64,000 nt of DNA from Betaproteobacteria bacterium HGW-Betaproteobacteria-11 (GTDB taxonomy: Bacteria; Pseudomonadota; Gammaproteobacteria; Burkholderiales; Rhodocyclaceae), in NCBI GenBank assembly GCA_002842395.1, contig PHCV01000002.1, forward strand, positions 123,237 to 187,236, written 5' to 3'. The notes under the pieces are model-generated. The model saw only the letters and a list, made by a program, of their open reading frames with translations. It was not told where the DNA came from and searched no databases. This document shows positions 55,253-63,162 of this stretch, in pieces. Position numbers and translations under genes: made by a program. Every line of letters starts with the position of its first letter. Position 1 is the stretch's first letter.

Positions 55253-55799
55253 GTCCAGGCCGCTGCTGGCGCTGCCGATCACCGACGACGACCGGCGCAT
55301 CGCCCGCTACAGCGCGGCGGCGATCGCCCTGACCATCGCCGAAGCCGCGCTGCCGAGTCCGCTGCCGGGCGTCAAGCCGGGATTGGCCAACATCATCGTC
55401 CTCCTGGTGCTGTTGCGCCACGGCTGGCGTGATGCGCTGTGGGTCGGCTTGTTGCGCGTGGTGGCCGGCAGCCTGCTGCTCGGCCAGTTCCTCGCGCCGG
55501 GATTTTTTCTCGCCCTCGCCGGCGCCGTGGCCAGCCTGGCCACGCTGTTTTTCGCCCGGCATCTGCCGCGGCGCTGGTTCGGCGCGGTCAGCCTGAGCCT
55601 GCTCGCCGCCTTCGCCCACATCGGCGGCCAGATCGTGCTCGCCCGCCTGTGGCTGGTGCCGCATGACGGCGTGTTTTATCTGCTGCCGGTGTTTGCCACG
55701 GCGGCACTGATCTTCGGTACCATCAACGGGCTGGTGGTCGCGCGCCTGTTCGCCGTGTCACCAGCGCCGAGTTTTTACCAAGCGGGAAACGAGTCATGA
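55233..55799 (+). CDS. Gx transporter family membrane protein
   Basis: 188-aa protein with about five membrane segments; formerly annotated as heptaprenyl diphosphate synthase component I. Seen: LTIAEAALPSPLPGVKPGLANIIVLLVLL, the characteristic G-rich loop LGQFLAPGFFLALAGAVASL, and FGTINGLVVARLF. It forms a pair with the NusG-II protein. The final residues VSPAPSFYQAGNES are encoded by a minus-strand copy of R1, so its C-terminus is repeat-derived. The stop overlaps ubiX (ATGA). Confidence 0.8.
   Translation: MTRSTTESRPLLALPITDDDRRIARYSAAAIALTIAEAALPSPLPGVKPGLANIIVLLVLLRHGWRDALWVGLLRVVAGSLLLGQFLAPGFFLALAGAVASLATLFFARHLPRRWFGAVSLSLLAAFAHIGGQIVLARLWLVPHDGVFYLLPVFATAALIFGTINGLVVARLFAVSPAPSFYQAGNES
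55751..55778 (-). repeat. R1 dispersed repeat, copy 15 (C-terminus of Gx transporter gene)
   Basis: Minus-strand TAAAAACTCGGCGCTGG then TGACACGGCG. Read on the plus strand in frame as VSPAPSFY near the stop codon. Confidence 0.72.
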
Positions 55800-56419
55800 G
55801 CCAAACCATCGCCGTCGCCTTCACCGGCGCTTCCGGTCTGCCCTACGGCCTGCGCCTGGTCGACTGCCTGCTTCACGCCGGCTGCCGGGTGCAGCTGATG
55901 ATTTCGCCGGCGGCGCAGATCGTCGCCAGCCAGGAACTCGACTTCACCCTGCCGTCACGGCCGGCCGAGGCGGCGGAGGTCCTGAACGCGCGCTTTTCCG
56001 CGGCTCCCGGACGCCTCGGGGTCTACGGCTTGCAGCAGTGGTTCGCGCCGCTCGCCTCCGGCTCCAATCCGCCCGATGCCTATGTCATCTGTCCGTGCAC
56101 CATGGGCACGCTGGCGAAGATCGCCGCCGGGATGGCCGACGACCTGATCACCCGCGCCGCCGATGTGGTGCTGAAGGAAGGCAGGAAGCTGATCCTGGTG
56201 CCGCGCGAAACACCGTTTTCCGTCATCCATCTGGAAAACATGCTGCGCCTGGCGCGCGCCGGCGCCATCATCCTGCCGCCCAACCCCGGCTTCTATCATC
56301 ACCCGCAACGAATCGACGATCTGGTCGATTTCGTCGTCGCCCGCATCCTCGACCAGCTCGGCATCCCGCAGACGCTGGTGGCGAAGTGGGGCGCGGCGGA
56401 GGGCGAACAGGGCGCATAG
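55796..56419 (+). CDS. ubiX: Flavin prenyltransferase UbiX
   Basis: Makes prenylated FMN, the cofactor of UbiD-type decarboxylases, from FMN and dimethylallyl phosphate. The 207-aa protein has the FMN loop AFTGASGLPYGLRLVDCLL at 8-26, CPCTMGTLAKIAAGMADDLITRAADVVLKEGRKLILVPRETPF and PPNPGFYHHPQ. UbiD is not in the window. It overlaps the Gx transporter gene. Confidence 0.95.
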   Translation: MSQTIAVAFTGASGLPYGLRLVDCLLHAGCRVQLMISPAAQIVASQELDFTLPSRPAEAAEVLNARFSAAPGRLGVYGLQQWFAPLASGSNPPDAYVICPCTMGTLAKIAAGMADDLITRAADVVLKEGRKLILVPRETPFSVIHLENMLRLARAGAIILPPNPGFYHHPQRIDDLVDFVVARILDQLGIPQTLVAKWGAAEGEQGA

Positions 56420-56459
56420 CCGTTCCCGGATTTTCACCACCTCACCACAGAGGCTTGCC

Positions 56460-57584
56460 ATGCCCGGACTCATCCCCGGAGTCGACCCCGACGGACTCCT
56501 CGAATACTCCGTGGTCTATACCGACCGCGCGCTCAATCACATGTCGCGCCGCTTCCAGGGCGTGATGAACGACCTCTCGGCCCAGCTCAAGCGTACCTAC
56601 AATGCCCGCTCGGTAGCCATCGTCCCCGGCGGCGGCACCTTCGGCATGGAAGCCGTGGCGCGCCAGTTCGCCACCGGCAGGAAATGCCTGGTGATCCGCA
56701 ACGGCTGGTTCAGCTATCGCTGGACGCAGATTTTTGAGATGGGCGCGATCCCGGCCAGCGCCACCGTACTCAAGGCGCGGCCGCTCGGCAACGCCGCGCC
56801 GTCACCCTTCGCCCCGCCGCCGCTCGATGAAGTCCTGGCCCGCATCGCCGCCGAGCGGCCCGATCTGGTCTTCGCTCCGCATGTCGAAACCGCCTCGGGC
56901 ATTCTCCTGCCCGACGACTACCTCGCCGCCGTGGCGGCGGCCGTGCATGCGGTAGGCGGGCTGTTCGTGCTCGACTGCATCGCCTCCGGCGCGCTCTGGG
57001 TGGACATGGCGGCCCGCGGCGTGGACATCCTCCTCAGCGCACCGCAAAAAGGCTGGAGCGGCTCCCCCTGCGCGGCCTTCGTCATGCTCGGCGAAACCGC
57101 CCGCGAGCGGATCGAGGCCACCACCAGCACGAGCTTCGCCGCCGACCTGAAGCAGTGGCTGCACATCATGGAAACCTACGAAGCCGGCGGCCATGCCTAT
57201 CACGCGACGATGCCGACCGATGCGCTGGCCCGCGTGCGCGAGACGATGCGCGAGCTCGACGAACTCGGCCTGGAAACCCTGCGCGCCGCGCAATGGGAAC
57301 TCGGCCGCCGGGTGCGCACGCTGCTCGCCGGGCGCGGCTTTCCCAGCGTCGCCGCCGCGGGTTTCGAGGCTCCCGGCGTAATCGTCAGCTATACCGACGA
57401 CGCGGAGATCCAGTCGGGCAGGAAATTCCTCGCCCGCGGCCTGCAAGCCGCCGCCGGCGTGCCGTTGATGTGCGACGAACCCGCCGGCTTCCGCAGCTTC
57501 CGCCTCGGCCTGTTCGGCATCGACAAGCTCACCGACATCGACGGCACGCTCGCCCGTCTCGCCGCAGCGCTGGACGGGCTGTAA
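56460..57584 (+). CDS. Class V PLP-dependent aminotransferase (alanine--glyoxylate type)
   Basis: 374-aa fold-type I enzyme. Seen: VPGGGTFGMEAVARQF (phosphate-cup Gly/Thr), Asp172 in FVLDCIASGALWVDMAARG that binds the pyridine nitrogen, and the Schiff-base Lys197 in LLSAPQKGWSGSPCAAF. C-terminal FRLGLFGIDKLTDIDGTLARL is typical. Donor and acceptor specificity (Ala, Ser or another amine with glyoxylate) cannot be told. It lies 40 bases after ubiX, possibly in one unit. Confidence 0.87.
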   Translation: MPGLIPGVDPDGLLEYSVVYTDRALNHMSRRFQGVMNDLSAQLKRTYNARSVAIVPGGGTFGMEAVARQFATGRKCLVIRNGWFSYRWTQIFEMGAIPASATVLKARPLGNAAPSPFAPPPLDEVLARIAAERPDLVFAPHVETASGILLPDDYLAAVAAAVHAVGGLFVLDCIASGALWVDMAARGVDILLSAPQKGWSGSPCAAFVMLGETARERIEATTSTSFAADLKQWLHIMETYEAGGHAYHATMPTDALARVRETMRELDELGLETLRAAQWELGRRVRTLLAGRGFPSVAAAGFEAPGVIVSYTDDAEIQSGRKFLARGLQAAAGVPLMCDEPAGFRSFRLGLFGIDKLTDIDGTLARLAAALDGL

Positions 57585-57687
57585 CGCGTCAGGCCGCCGC
57601 CCGCAGCCGGCCCTGGCGGAAGAAATAACGCGCAGCGCGGAACGCATCAGGAGCCCCACGAGCCCGAGGGCACCGTGCCGGGACAAC

Positions 57688-57985
57688 TCAGGCCACAAGA
57701 AGCCGACACCTGGAAATACGCGAAAGCGCTTCGCCCATGATTTCACGAGCGATTGCCGTGTCGTAGTTGGCCTGCCCCCGCAGCCACCAGCCGTCACCGA
57801 GCCCGAAATATCGACACAGCCGCAGATCGGTGTCGGCCGTGATGGCCCGCTTGCCAGCCACGATATCCCCGATGCGCTGGGGGGGCGCCGATATCCTTGG
57901 CCAAGCGGTACTTCGTCAGTCTGAGCGGCTTCAGGAATTCTTCTTCTAGCATTTCGCCTGGAGATACAGGGGGAACGGTGCGCAT
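57688..57985 (-). pseudogene. HigA-type antitoxin gene with a frameshift in a C/G run
   Basis: The start encodes RTVPPVSPGEMLEEEFLKPL then TKYRLAKDIGAPP, the opening of HigA/XRE antitoxins. At a run of seven G (plus strand about 57879-57885) the frame slips. In the next frame the family continues: QRIGDIVAGKRAITADTDLR then YFGLGDGWWLRGQANYDTAI, to a TGA at 57688. With one C fewer, or two more, the protein would be about 98 aa. It lies just downstream of hicA; no HigB toxin is present. Confidence 0.72.
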
Positions 57986-57997
57986 GATCAGGCTCCT

Positions 57998-58222
57998 TCA
58001 GTGGTGCCGGAGGAACTCATCGAGAGTAAGCCCTATATCCTTTGCGATTTGACGGAGCAAGACGGGCGAGATATCGCGGCCTTGATGGAAAGGCACTGTA
58101 GTGCATCTGCCCTTGATGTCTCGAAACTGCTTATGCGAACCACGTTGGCGGACTTCAGAGAAACCGAGCGCAACGAGAATAGCGATGACCTGACTCGGTT
58201 TGAGAACAGGAATGTTCCCCAT
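57998..58222 (-). CDS. hicA: HicA family mRNA-interferase toxin
   Basis: Ribosome-independent RNase toxin with a dsRBD-like fold. 74 aa: LKPSQVIAILVALGFSEVRQ then RGSHKQFRD with the catalytic His30, and VPFHQGRDISPVLLRQIAKDIGL. It is directly downstream of the HicB antitoxin gene with three bases between. The antitoxin-first order differs from E. coli hicAB but is frequent elsewhere. Confidence 0.92.
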   Translation of the reverse strand: MGNIPVLKPSQVIAILVALGFSEVRQRGSHKQFRDIKGRCTTVPFHQGRDISPVLLRQIAKDIGLTLDEFLRHH

Positions 58223-58225
58223 CGC

Positions 58226-58435
58226 CTACGCAACAGCCACGTTCTGGATGCCGATAAACTCGGACTCAAGTTCTGGCTCCCCATCTTCAAGAAGCATTGC
58301 GATGACTTCCTGAAGGTTGTGATTCACCTCGTCGAGAGTTTCGCCTTGAGAATGGGCTCCGGGAAAACCAGGGACAAACCCCACAAAAAGTTTGGTCTGC
58401 GGACAGCGTTCAATTACAGCAGGGTAAGTTCTCAT
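58226..58435 (-). CDS. hicB: HicB family antitoxin
   Basis: 69-aa partially degraded RNase H-fold antitoxin: YPAVIERCPQTKLFVGFVPGFPGAHSQGETLDEVNHNLQEVIAMLLEDGEPE is the standard HicB_lk core. It lacks a separate C-terminal DNA-binding domain, so autoregulation may rely on other contacts. The ATG at 58435 begins at the family start; an upstream in-frame ATG adds 16 unconserved residues. It forms an operon with hicA and the broken higA-like gene. Confidence 0.88.
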   Translation of the reverse strand: MRTYPAVIERCPQTKLFVGFVPGFPGAHSQGETLDEVNHNLQEVIAMLLEDGEPELESEFIGIQNVAVA

Positions 58436-58528
58436 GATTAGCTCCAGCGTCGCGAGTAGTTGATTATCGGCCTGGCGTAGCAAACCCGCAACCGGCTAAG
58501 CCCAACGAGGCTGTAGAAAAACCCCTTC

Positions 58529-58649
58529 ACACATAAGGGGCCACACACATCACATAAGGGGCCAGGCTCCACATCACATAAGCATCACATAAGGGGCCAG
58601 GCTCAAATATTCACAAACATCACATAACTAATCGAGCCTGGCCCCTTTA
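58529..58649. repeat. Tandem and inverted CACATAAGGGGCCAGGCTC repeats
   Basis: CACATAAGGGGCCA occurs three times in degenerate tandem, with two shorter CACATAA units. AAGGGGCCAGGCTC (58591) faces GAGCCTGGCCCCTT (58633), a strong 14-base inverted repeat over a 28-base AT-rich loop. It lies between hicB and the caspase-like gene (58436-58666 holds no other gene). GGGGCCAGGCTC motifs of this sort resemble REP elements mobilised by RAYT transposases; none is seen here. Confidence 0.7.
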
Positions 58650-58666
58650 ACTCGTGGAGCGCCAGG

Positions 58667-59359
58667 TTAGCCCTGTTGGTGACCAAAGAGTCCTCCAAGA
58701 GTGCCAGTGTTCGAAGATGAGTAATTTTGCACCGCTTGAACAAGAGCATCGCGACGTGACTTTTCCATGAGCGATGCCCAGTCGGCCTTTAATGACTGGC
58801 CAGAAAACACCATAAAGTTATTATCACCCGATGCGACACGCATGCGTTCGACGCATTGCTCGACAGCTATGCCTTTGAAGAAGAGGTGATAGAAGGTGAT
58901 GTACGCAACCGCCGCATCTGACCAAAGTGCTGACTGTGAGTTTCCCACCAAGGCCCAAAAGGGATAGTCTTTCTCTTCGTACATGGCCATTCGACAACCA
59001 GCCCCTCCAAAGCAGGATGACATACAAATCAAAAGGCCGCCAGCCATTATGTTAGTTAGTGGGGTGAGCGACTTTCTAAGATTTTCCCAAGTAAGAAATT
59101 CGCCGTTGGTAAGAGCAACACCCTCATTGTTGCCATGCATGCTTAGGTGAAGAATCGGCGGTTGGTTACGCCGTGACAGTGCTTCGCTCAATCTTGACCC
59201 CAGACTCTCCTCGAAGGTTTTTGCTGTCGTAACGAGGCTGTACCAATGAGGAATATTCGCTAGCCGTAATGCTTCACAAAGCGAGCGGCCCTCGGTTCTG
59301 CCATCAAGCAGATCAGTGTCCGCTGGCGACTCAATTACGTAGACGAAACCTTGGGTCAA
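58667..59359 (-). CDS. Caspase-like (clan CD) cysteine protease domain protein
   Basis: A 230-aa stand-alone protein. The candidate dyad is His75 in PILHLSMHGNNEGVAL and Cys116 in GGLLICMSSCFGGAG, each at the end of a hydrophobic strand as in caspase and CHAT folds. The N-terminus FVYVIESPADTDLLDGRTEGRSL forms the first strand. No other domain is present. Lower GC than its neighbours and flanking repeats and toxin-antitoxin genes suggest acquisition. Such proteases often act as effectors in phage defence or regulated death, but no sensor gene is beside it. Confidence 0.68.
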   Translation of the reverse strand: MTQGFVYVIESPADTDLLDGRTEGRSLCEALRLANIPHWYSLVTTAKTFEESLGSRLSEALSRRNQPPILHLSMHGNNEGVALTNGEFLTWENLRKSLTPLTNIMAGGLLICMSSCFGGAGCRMAMYEEKDYPFWALVGNSQSALWSDAAVAYITFYHLFFKGIAVEQCVERMRVASGDNNFMVFSGQSLKADWASLMEKSRRDALVQAVQNYSSSNTGTLGGLFGHQQG

Positions 59360-59536
59360 AGTAGTCTCCGGGTGGAAGGGCTAACGTGATGTGTACGCCA
59401 AGTGGCGTGTTAATCGATTATCCGGTCTGGCGTACAACTCAGGCATCGCTTTGCAAGCTATTGACCGCAATGGGTACTGCGAAAAGTTATCCACCCGCAT
59501 CCGCTTCTCTCCCTCCGGCCGATCCGCCGAAGCGGC

Positions 59537-59565
59537 CCGTTCCTGCTCGCTCCGGAACGGGCTAT
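59537..59565 (-). terminator. Possible terminator hairpin of the DUF3617 gene
   Basis: GCCCGTTCC and GGAACGGGC form a 9-base stem with a short loop at the end of the minus-strand DUF3617 gene. There is no T-run on that strand, so rho-independent action is uncertain. Confidence 0.4.
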
Positions 59566-60140
59566 TTCTTGCGCGCCGCCTGCATTTCGCGGACGATCTG
59601 ATCGGCTGGCTTGAGGCCCCGGCAGTCGGCGCCGAGATATTTCATCTGCGATTCGCTCTGCATCGTATGCCGGCCATGGGCATCGGTCGTCGTCATGTCC
59701 ATCCGGGTGCTGACGCTGTCGCCGGACAGGATGCTCTCGCCCTTGCCGGCCGTGGTGCGGCCCGCGCTGGCGCAGTTGAACTCGAAGCTCACCTTGTTGC
59801 CGCTGCGGCTCATTTTGGCCGGTTCGCAGCGGGCATCGGCCGGCATCAGCGGCTTGTCGCGCGCCGCCATTTCCGGGCTGATGCAAACCTGCTGCGCACC
59901 CGCCGCCGGCGCGGCCTGCCTGCCCATCACCGCCTCCATCTGCTTGCGCTGTTGCGGCGACATCCCGGCCAGCGCCTTCTGCATCTGCGCTTGCGCGGCG
60001 GCCATCTGCGCCGTCATGTCGCGCCCGTCGACCACCTGCTTGAGCATGCGCACCTCCCACAGGCCCGGCTTCATCATCGTTTCCGCCAGCGCCGCCGCGG
60101 TCGTGGCGGCGAGTGCGAGTGCGATCAACAGCTTTTTCAT
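59562..60140 (-). CDS. DUF3617 domain exported protein
   Basis: 192-aa periplasmic protein with signal peptide (KKLLIALALAATTAAALAE) and the family start MMKPGLWEVRM. It has a Gln/Ala/Met-rich central helix (MAAAQAQMQKALAGMSPQQRKQMEAVMG) and a beta-rich second half with two conserved Cys (QVCISPEMA and FNCASAG). DUF3617 proteins are common in Betaproteobacteria and have no known function. It is separated from mutY by about 85 bases. Confidence 0.83.
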   Translation of the reverse strand: MKKLLIALALAATTAAALAETMMKPGLWEVRMLKQVVDGRDMTAQMAAAQAQMQKALAGMSPQQRKQMEAVMGRQAAPAAGAQQVCISPEMAARDKPLMPADARCEPAKMSRSGNKVSFEFNCASAGRTTAGKGESILSGDSVSTRMDMTTTDAHGRHTMQSESQMKYLGADCRGLKPADQIVREMQAARKK

Positions 60141-60225
60141 CTTCGGCTCCTTCCTGGTTGAGGATGGCTGCCATTCTAATGAAGATTGCTTATCCCGGTG
60201 ACGAAAGACTTGTCATTCCGGGTGC

Positions 60226-61365
60226 TCACGCCTTGGGCAGGTCTTGCAGAATCCTGCGCACCGGCGCCGGCAGCGCGGCGGTGGCGATGGCTTCGAGGGG
60301 CAGCCATTGACGGCCGGGTTCCATCACGGCGGGGGCGGCGGCCGCCACCCGGCAGACGAGCGGGCTGATCGCCAGCCGGAAATGGCTGAAGGCGTGCGTA
60401 AAAGTCGGCGCTGGCGTGCCTTGTGTGCCTTGTGTGCCTTGTGTGCCTTGTGCGCCTTGTGCGCCGGGGATTCCGCTGCGCGGGCCGGCGACGGCGAGGA
60501 AGGGGCCAACGCCGAGCGTGGCGGCGAAGCTTTCTACCGCTTGCCCCGGCGGCAGTTCCGGCAGGGCCAGCAGGCCGCCCCAGAGGCCGCTCGGCGGGCG
60601 GGTTTCGAGCAACACCCGCTCGCCGTCGGTGATGACGAGGAAGGTCGCTTCGCGCAGCGGGATCGCGCGGCGGGGCTTGGGCGACGGCAGTTCGTTCTGG
60701 CGGCCTTCGCGTTGCGCGACACAAATTGCGGCCAGCGGGCAGGCGGCGCAGTCGGGCCGGCGGCGGGTGCACAGCGTGGCGCCGAGATCCATTTGCGCTT
60801 GCAGGTAGTCGGGAACTTTGTCTTGCGGCACCGCGGATATGAGTTCCGCGGCGTGTCGCCAGAGCCGACTTTCCACGGCGGCGGCGGCGGCCGGCGAACC
60901 TTCGATGGCGAAGACGCGGCAGAGCACGCGCTTGACGTTACCATCGAGGATCGGCAGCCGCGCGCCGGAACAGCAGCCGGCGATCGCGTTGGCGGTCGAG
61001 CGGCCGATGCCGGGCAGGGCGGCAATCGCTTCGATCGTGTCCGGAAAGTGGCCGCCATGCTGCGTCATCACCGCCTGCGCGGCGCGGTGCAGGTTGCGCG
61101 CCCGGGCGTAGTAGCCGAGCCCGCTCCAGTGCGCCATGACGTCTTCCAGCGGCGCGCTGGCGAGCTCGGCAAGCCGCGGGAAGCGTTCGAGAAAGCGCGT
61201 GTAGTAGGGAATGACGCTGGCCACCTGGGTCTGCTGCAGCATGACTTCGGCCAGCCAGATGACATACGGGTCACGGCGCTGCCGCCAGGCGATCTGCCAG
61301 GGCAGGTCGTGGCGGCCGTGGGCGCGGTGCCAGCGCAGCAGCCGCGCCGAAAAATCCTTGATCAC
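60226..61365 (-). CDS. mutY: A/G-specific adenine glycosylase MutY with a collagen-like insert
   Basis: Removes adenine mispaired with 8-oxoguanine. The 379-aa protein has catalytic Glu40 in [12 protein letters not shown], the helix-hairpin-helix [14 protein letters not shown], catalytic Asp141 in [11 protein letters not shown], and the 4Fe-4S loop C-x6-C-x2-C-x5-C at 199-215. The C-terminal 8-oxoG-recognition domain is interrupted at about 294-323, before HAFSHFRL. The insert is GPRSGIPG, then GAQ/GTQ triplets five times, then GTPAPTF, all encoded by R1-long. The GTG start overlaps the stop of the purT fragment (GTGA), so translation may be coupled. Confidence 0.92.
   Translation of the reverse strand: MIKDFSARLLRWHRAHGRHDLPWQIAWRQRRDPYVIWLAEVMLQQTQVASVIPYYTRFLERFPRLAELASAPLEDVMAHWSGLGYYARARNLHRAAQAVMTQHGGHFPDTIEAIAALPGIGRSTANAIAGCCSGARLPILDGNVKRVLCRVFAIEGSPAAAAAVESRLWRHAAELISAVPQDKVPDYLQAQMDLGATLCTRRRPDCAACPLAAICVAQREGRQNELPSPKPRRAIPLREATFLVITDGERVLLETRPPSGLWGGLLALPELPPGQAVESFAATLGVGPFLAVAGPRSGIPGAQGAQGTQGTQGTQGTPAPTFTHAFSHFRLAISPLVCRVAAAAPAVMEPGRQWLPLEAIATAALPAPVRRILQDLPKA
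60399..60496 (+). repeat. R1-long repeat, copy 16 (inside mutY), expanded
   Basis: TAAAAGTCGGCGCTGG, then GCGTGCC with expanded TTGTGTGCC units, then CGGGGATTCCGCTGCGCGGG and CCGGCGACGGCG. Its ends match R1-long at 26104-26169, which has only one unit. Confidence 0.8.
60416..60466 (+). repeat. 9-base tandem repeat in mutY
   Basis: About five units of TGCCTTGTG (two variants GCGCCTTGT), read on the minus strand as Gly-Thr-Gln or Gly-Ala-Gln. In-frame changes in unit number would not disrupt mutY. Confidence 0.85.
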
Positions 61366-61553
61366 CCTTGACCAGCTTGGCGATCCGCCGCCTGCATGCC
61401 CGGTGCATGCGCATGGCGATCGACGCCGATCACCTCGCAGCCCAGGCGCTGCAATGCGATAATGACCTCCTTGCCGAGCTCGCCGCAACCGAGCAGCATC
61501 ACCCGCAGGGCGGAATTCGACAGCGGGGTGCCGAGGCGAAACCTTGTTTTCAT
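61362..61553 (-). pseudogene. purT: purT fragment (N-terminal 63 codons)
   Basis: Encodes [20 protein letters not shown] followed by [20 protein letters not shown] and [10 protein letters not shown], the start of formate-dependent GAR transformylase (normally about 390 aa). It then ends at GQG-stop where mutY begins. The ATP-grasp domain is absent, so no enzyme can form. Element A lies 18 bases upstream of its ATG. The fragment survives as a leader whose stop overlaps the mutY GTG. Confidence 0.82.
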
Positions 61554-61571
61554 CACTTGCTCCAAAATATA

Positions 61572-61681
61572 GGGAACCGCTGAATGACCCTGGTTTCGTC
61601 ATTCCCGCGAAAGCGGGAATCCATGTAAATCAACGCACTGGATGCCCGCGTACGCGGGCATGACGACTTATTCAGGGTTTC
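61572..61681 (-). mobile_element. MITE-like element A, copy 2
   Basis: 110 bases, GGGAACCGCTGAA at one end and CAGGGTTTCC at the other, with hairpins CATTCCCGCGAAAGCGGGAATC and GATGCCCGCGTACGCGGGCATG. In reverse orientation it aligns along its length with 24120-24243. ATA/ATAG flanks both sides. Confidence 0.75.
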
Positions 61682-61723
61682 CATAGTCCGTTCGACCTGC
61701 CACATTTTAGGCCGCCCCACCCC

Positions 61724-62224
61724 ATGAGCCAAACCACCACCGAAAATTCCGCTGCCCTCGCCCTGCGCCAAGCGCTCGGCGAATATGCCACCGGGGTTGC
61801 CATCGTCACCGCCCGCGATGCCGCTGGCGATCCCGTCGGCCTGACCATCAATTCCTTCGCCGCGGTTTCGCTCGAACCCCCGCTGGTGCTGTGGAGCCTC
61901 GGCCGCCAGTCGCAGCTCATCGAGCCCTTCACCCTCCGCAGCCACTGGGCGATCAATGTCCTTGGCGTCGACCAGAAACCGCTCGCGGAGCGTTTCTCGC
62001 AGCCGGGTGCGGCGCGTTTTGCCGGGCTCGAGTGGAAACTCGGCGCTGGCGGTACGCCGCTGCTGGCCGGGTGCAGCGCCTGGTTCGAATGCCGCAGCGA
62101 GACGCGCCACGACGGCGGCGACCATCTGCTCCTGATCGGCCGCGTCGAGCACTACGAGCGCGCAAGCCGACCGCCGCTGCTCTTTCACGGCAGCCGCTAT
62201 TTCACCCTCGGCGAGCCGGCATAA
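61724..62224 (+). CDS. Flavin reductase family protein
   Basis: 166-aa FMN-binding split-barrel reductase, able to supply reduced flavin to partner monooxygenases. Seen: YATGVAIVTARDAAGDPVGLTINSFAAVSLEPPLVLWSL at 22-60, WAINVLGVDQKPLAERFS, and the C-terminal LLFHGSRYFTLG. At EWKLGAGGTPLLAGCSAWFEC the DNA is R1-like, but relatives have a similar GxGGxPLL sequence. No partner oxygenase gene is adjacent. The EamA permease follows after one base. Confidence 0.9.
   Translation: MSQTTTENSAALALRQALGEYATGVAIVTARDAAGDPVGLTINSFAAVSLEPPLVLWSLGRQSQLIEPFTLRSHWAINVLGVDQKPLAERFSQPGAARFAGLEWKLGAGGTPLLAGCSAWFECRSETRHDGGDHLLLIGRVEHYERASRPPLLFHGSRYFTLGEPA
62036..62059 (+). repeat. Weak R1-like sequence, copy 17 (in the flavin reductase gene)
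   Basis: AAACTCGGCGCTGG then CGGTACGCCG. The encoded GAGGTPLL agrees with the protein family, so an R1 origin is doubtful. Confidence 0.35.
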
Positions 62225-62225
62225 C

Positions 62226-63131
62226 GTGCAACAGCCCCCGGCCCAGGCCAGAAGCGGCTGGTGGTTCGTCCTCGCCACGCTCGCCATCTGGATCGGCTTC
62301 ATCCTCGTCTCGCGCGCCGGCGGGCGGGGCGTGCTCACCGGCTGGGATGTCGCCGCCCTGCGCTTTGGCACCGGCGGTTTGATCGCCCTCGCTTTCCTGC
62401 CGCGCGTAAGCCTGCCGCCACTGCGGACGACGCTGCTATTTTCGCTGTTCGGCGGCGTTATTTATGCCTGCTGCGTGTATACCGGCTTTCGCCTGGCGCC
62501 GGCCGCGCATGCGGCGATCCTGCTGCCCGGTGCGCTACCGTTCGCAACCGCGTTCATCGCCTGGACTTGGCTCGGTCAAAAACCCAACGGCGGCCAGCGC
62601 CGCGCGCTGCTCTGGGTGCTCGCCGGAATCCTGCTCACCGCGGCCGATACGCTCGCCCATGGTCCGCAACTGACCGGCCGGCAAATCGCCGGCGATCTGT
62701 TGTTCCTCTGCGGTGCCTCTTCCTGGGCGACCTTCACCCTGCTCCTGCGCCGTCATCCGGTACCGCCGCTGACCGCCACCGTGGCCACCGCGATCGGCGC
62801 CGCGGCGCTCTATCTGCCCGTGTGGTGGTTATTCCTGCCCAGCACGCTGAGCGTGGCGCCGCTTGACGAAATCCTCATGCAGGCGATCTATCAGGGAGTG
62901 CTCGTGGTGTTCATCGCCATGCTGCTCTACGCCCAGGCCGTGCGCCACCTCGGCGCGCAAACCGTGGCCCTGAGCATGGCCGTGGTGCCGGGGGTGGCCG
63001 CACTGGCGGCCGTGCCGCTGCTCGGCGAACCGCTCTCGCTGCTCGCCCTGACGGGACTCGCCGCGGTCACCGGCGGCGCCCTGCTCGGCGCCCGGGCGGC
63101 ACCGAGGCCAGGGGGCGGGGCGCCCGTATAA
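62226..63131 (+). CDS. EamA/DMT-family permease
   Basis: 301-aa inner-membrane transporter with ten hydrophobic segments in two EamA repeats. First repeat: WWFVLATLAIWIGFILVSRAG and VAALRFGTGGLIALAFLP; second: GDLLFLCGASSWATFTLLLR and AQTVALSMAVVPGVAALAAVPLLGEPLS. The start is GTG, one base after the flavin reductase stop. The substrate is unknown; the family exports metabolites or amino acids. Confidence 0.88.
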   Translation: MQQPPAQARSGWWFVLATLAIWIGFILVSRAGGRGVLTGWDVAALRFGTGGLIALAFLPRVSLPPLRTTLLFSLFGGVIYACCVYTGFRLAPAAHAAILLPGALPFATAFIAWTWLGQKPNGGQRRALLWVLAGILLTAADTLAHGPQLTGRQIAGDLLFLCGASSWATFTLLLRRHPVPPLTATVATAIGAAALYLPVWWLFLPSTLSVAPLDEILMQAIYQGVLVVFIAMLLYAQAVRHLGAQTVALSMAVVPGVAALAAVPLLGEPLSLLALTGLAAVTGGALLGARAAPRPGGGAPV

Positions 63132-63162
63132 TCGCCTCCCATTTTCAGCGCATCGCCCCACC

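Noticed and set aside
57585..57687. C-terminal fragment RAARYFFRQGRLRAAA on the minus strand after the aminotransferase
   Set aside because: Only about 30 residues, no start, and no family I can name; not enough to call a remnant.
58529..58649. Short CRISPR array
   Set aside because: Units are degenerate, unequal and without distinct spacers, and no cas gene is present.
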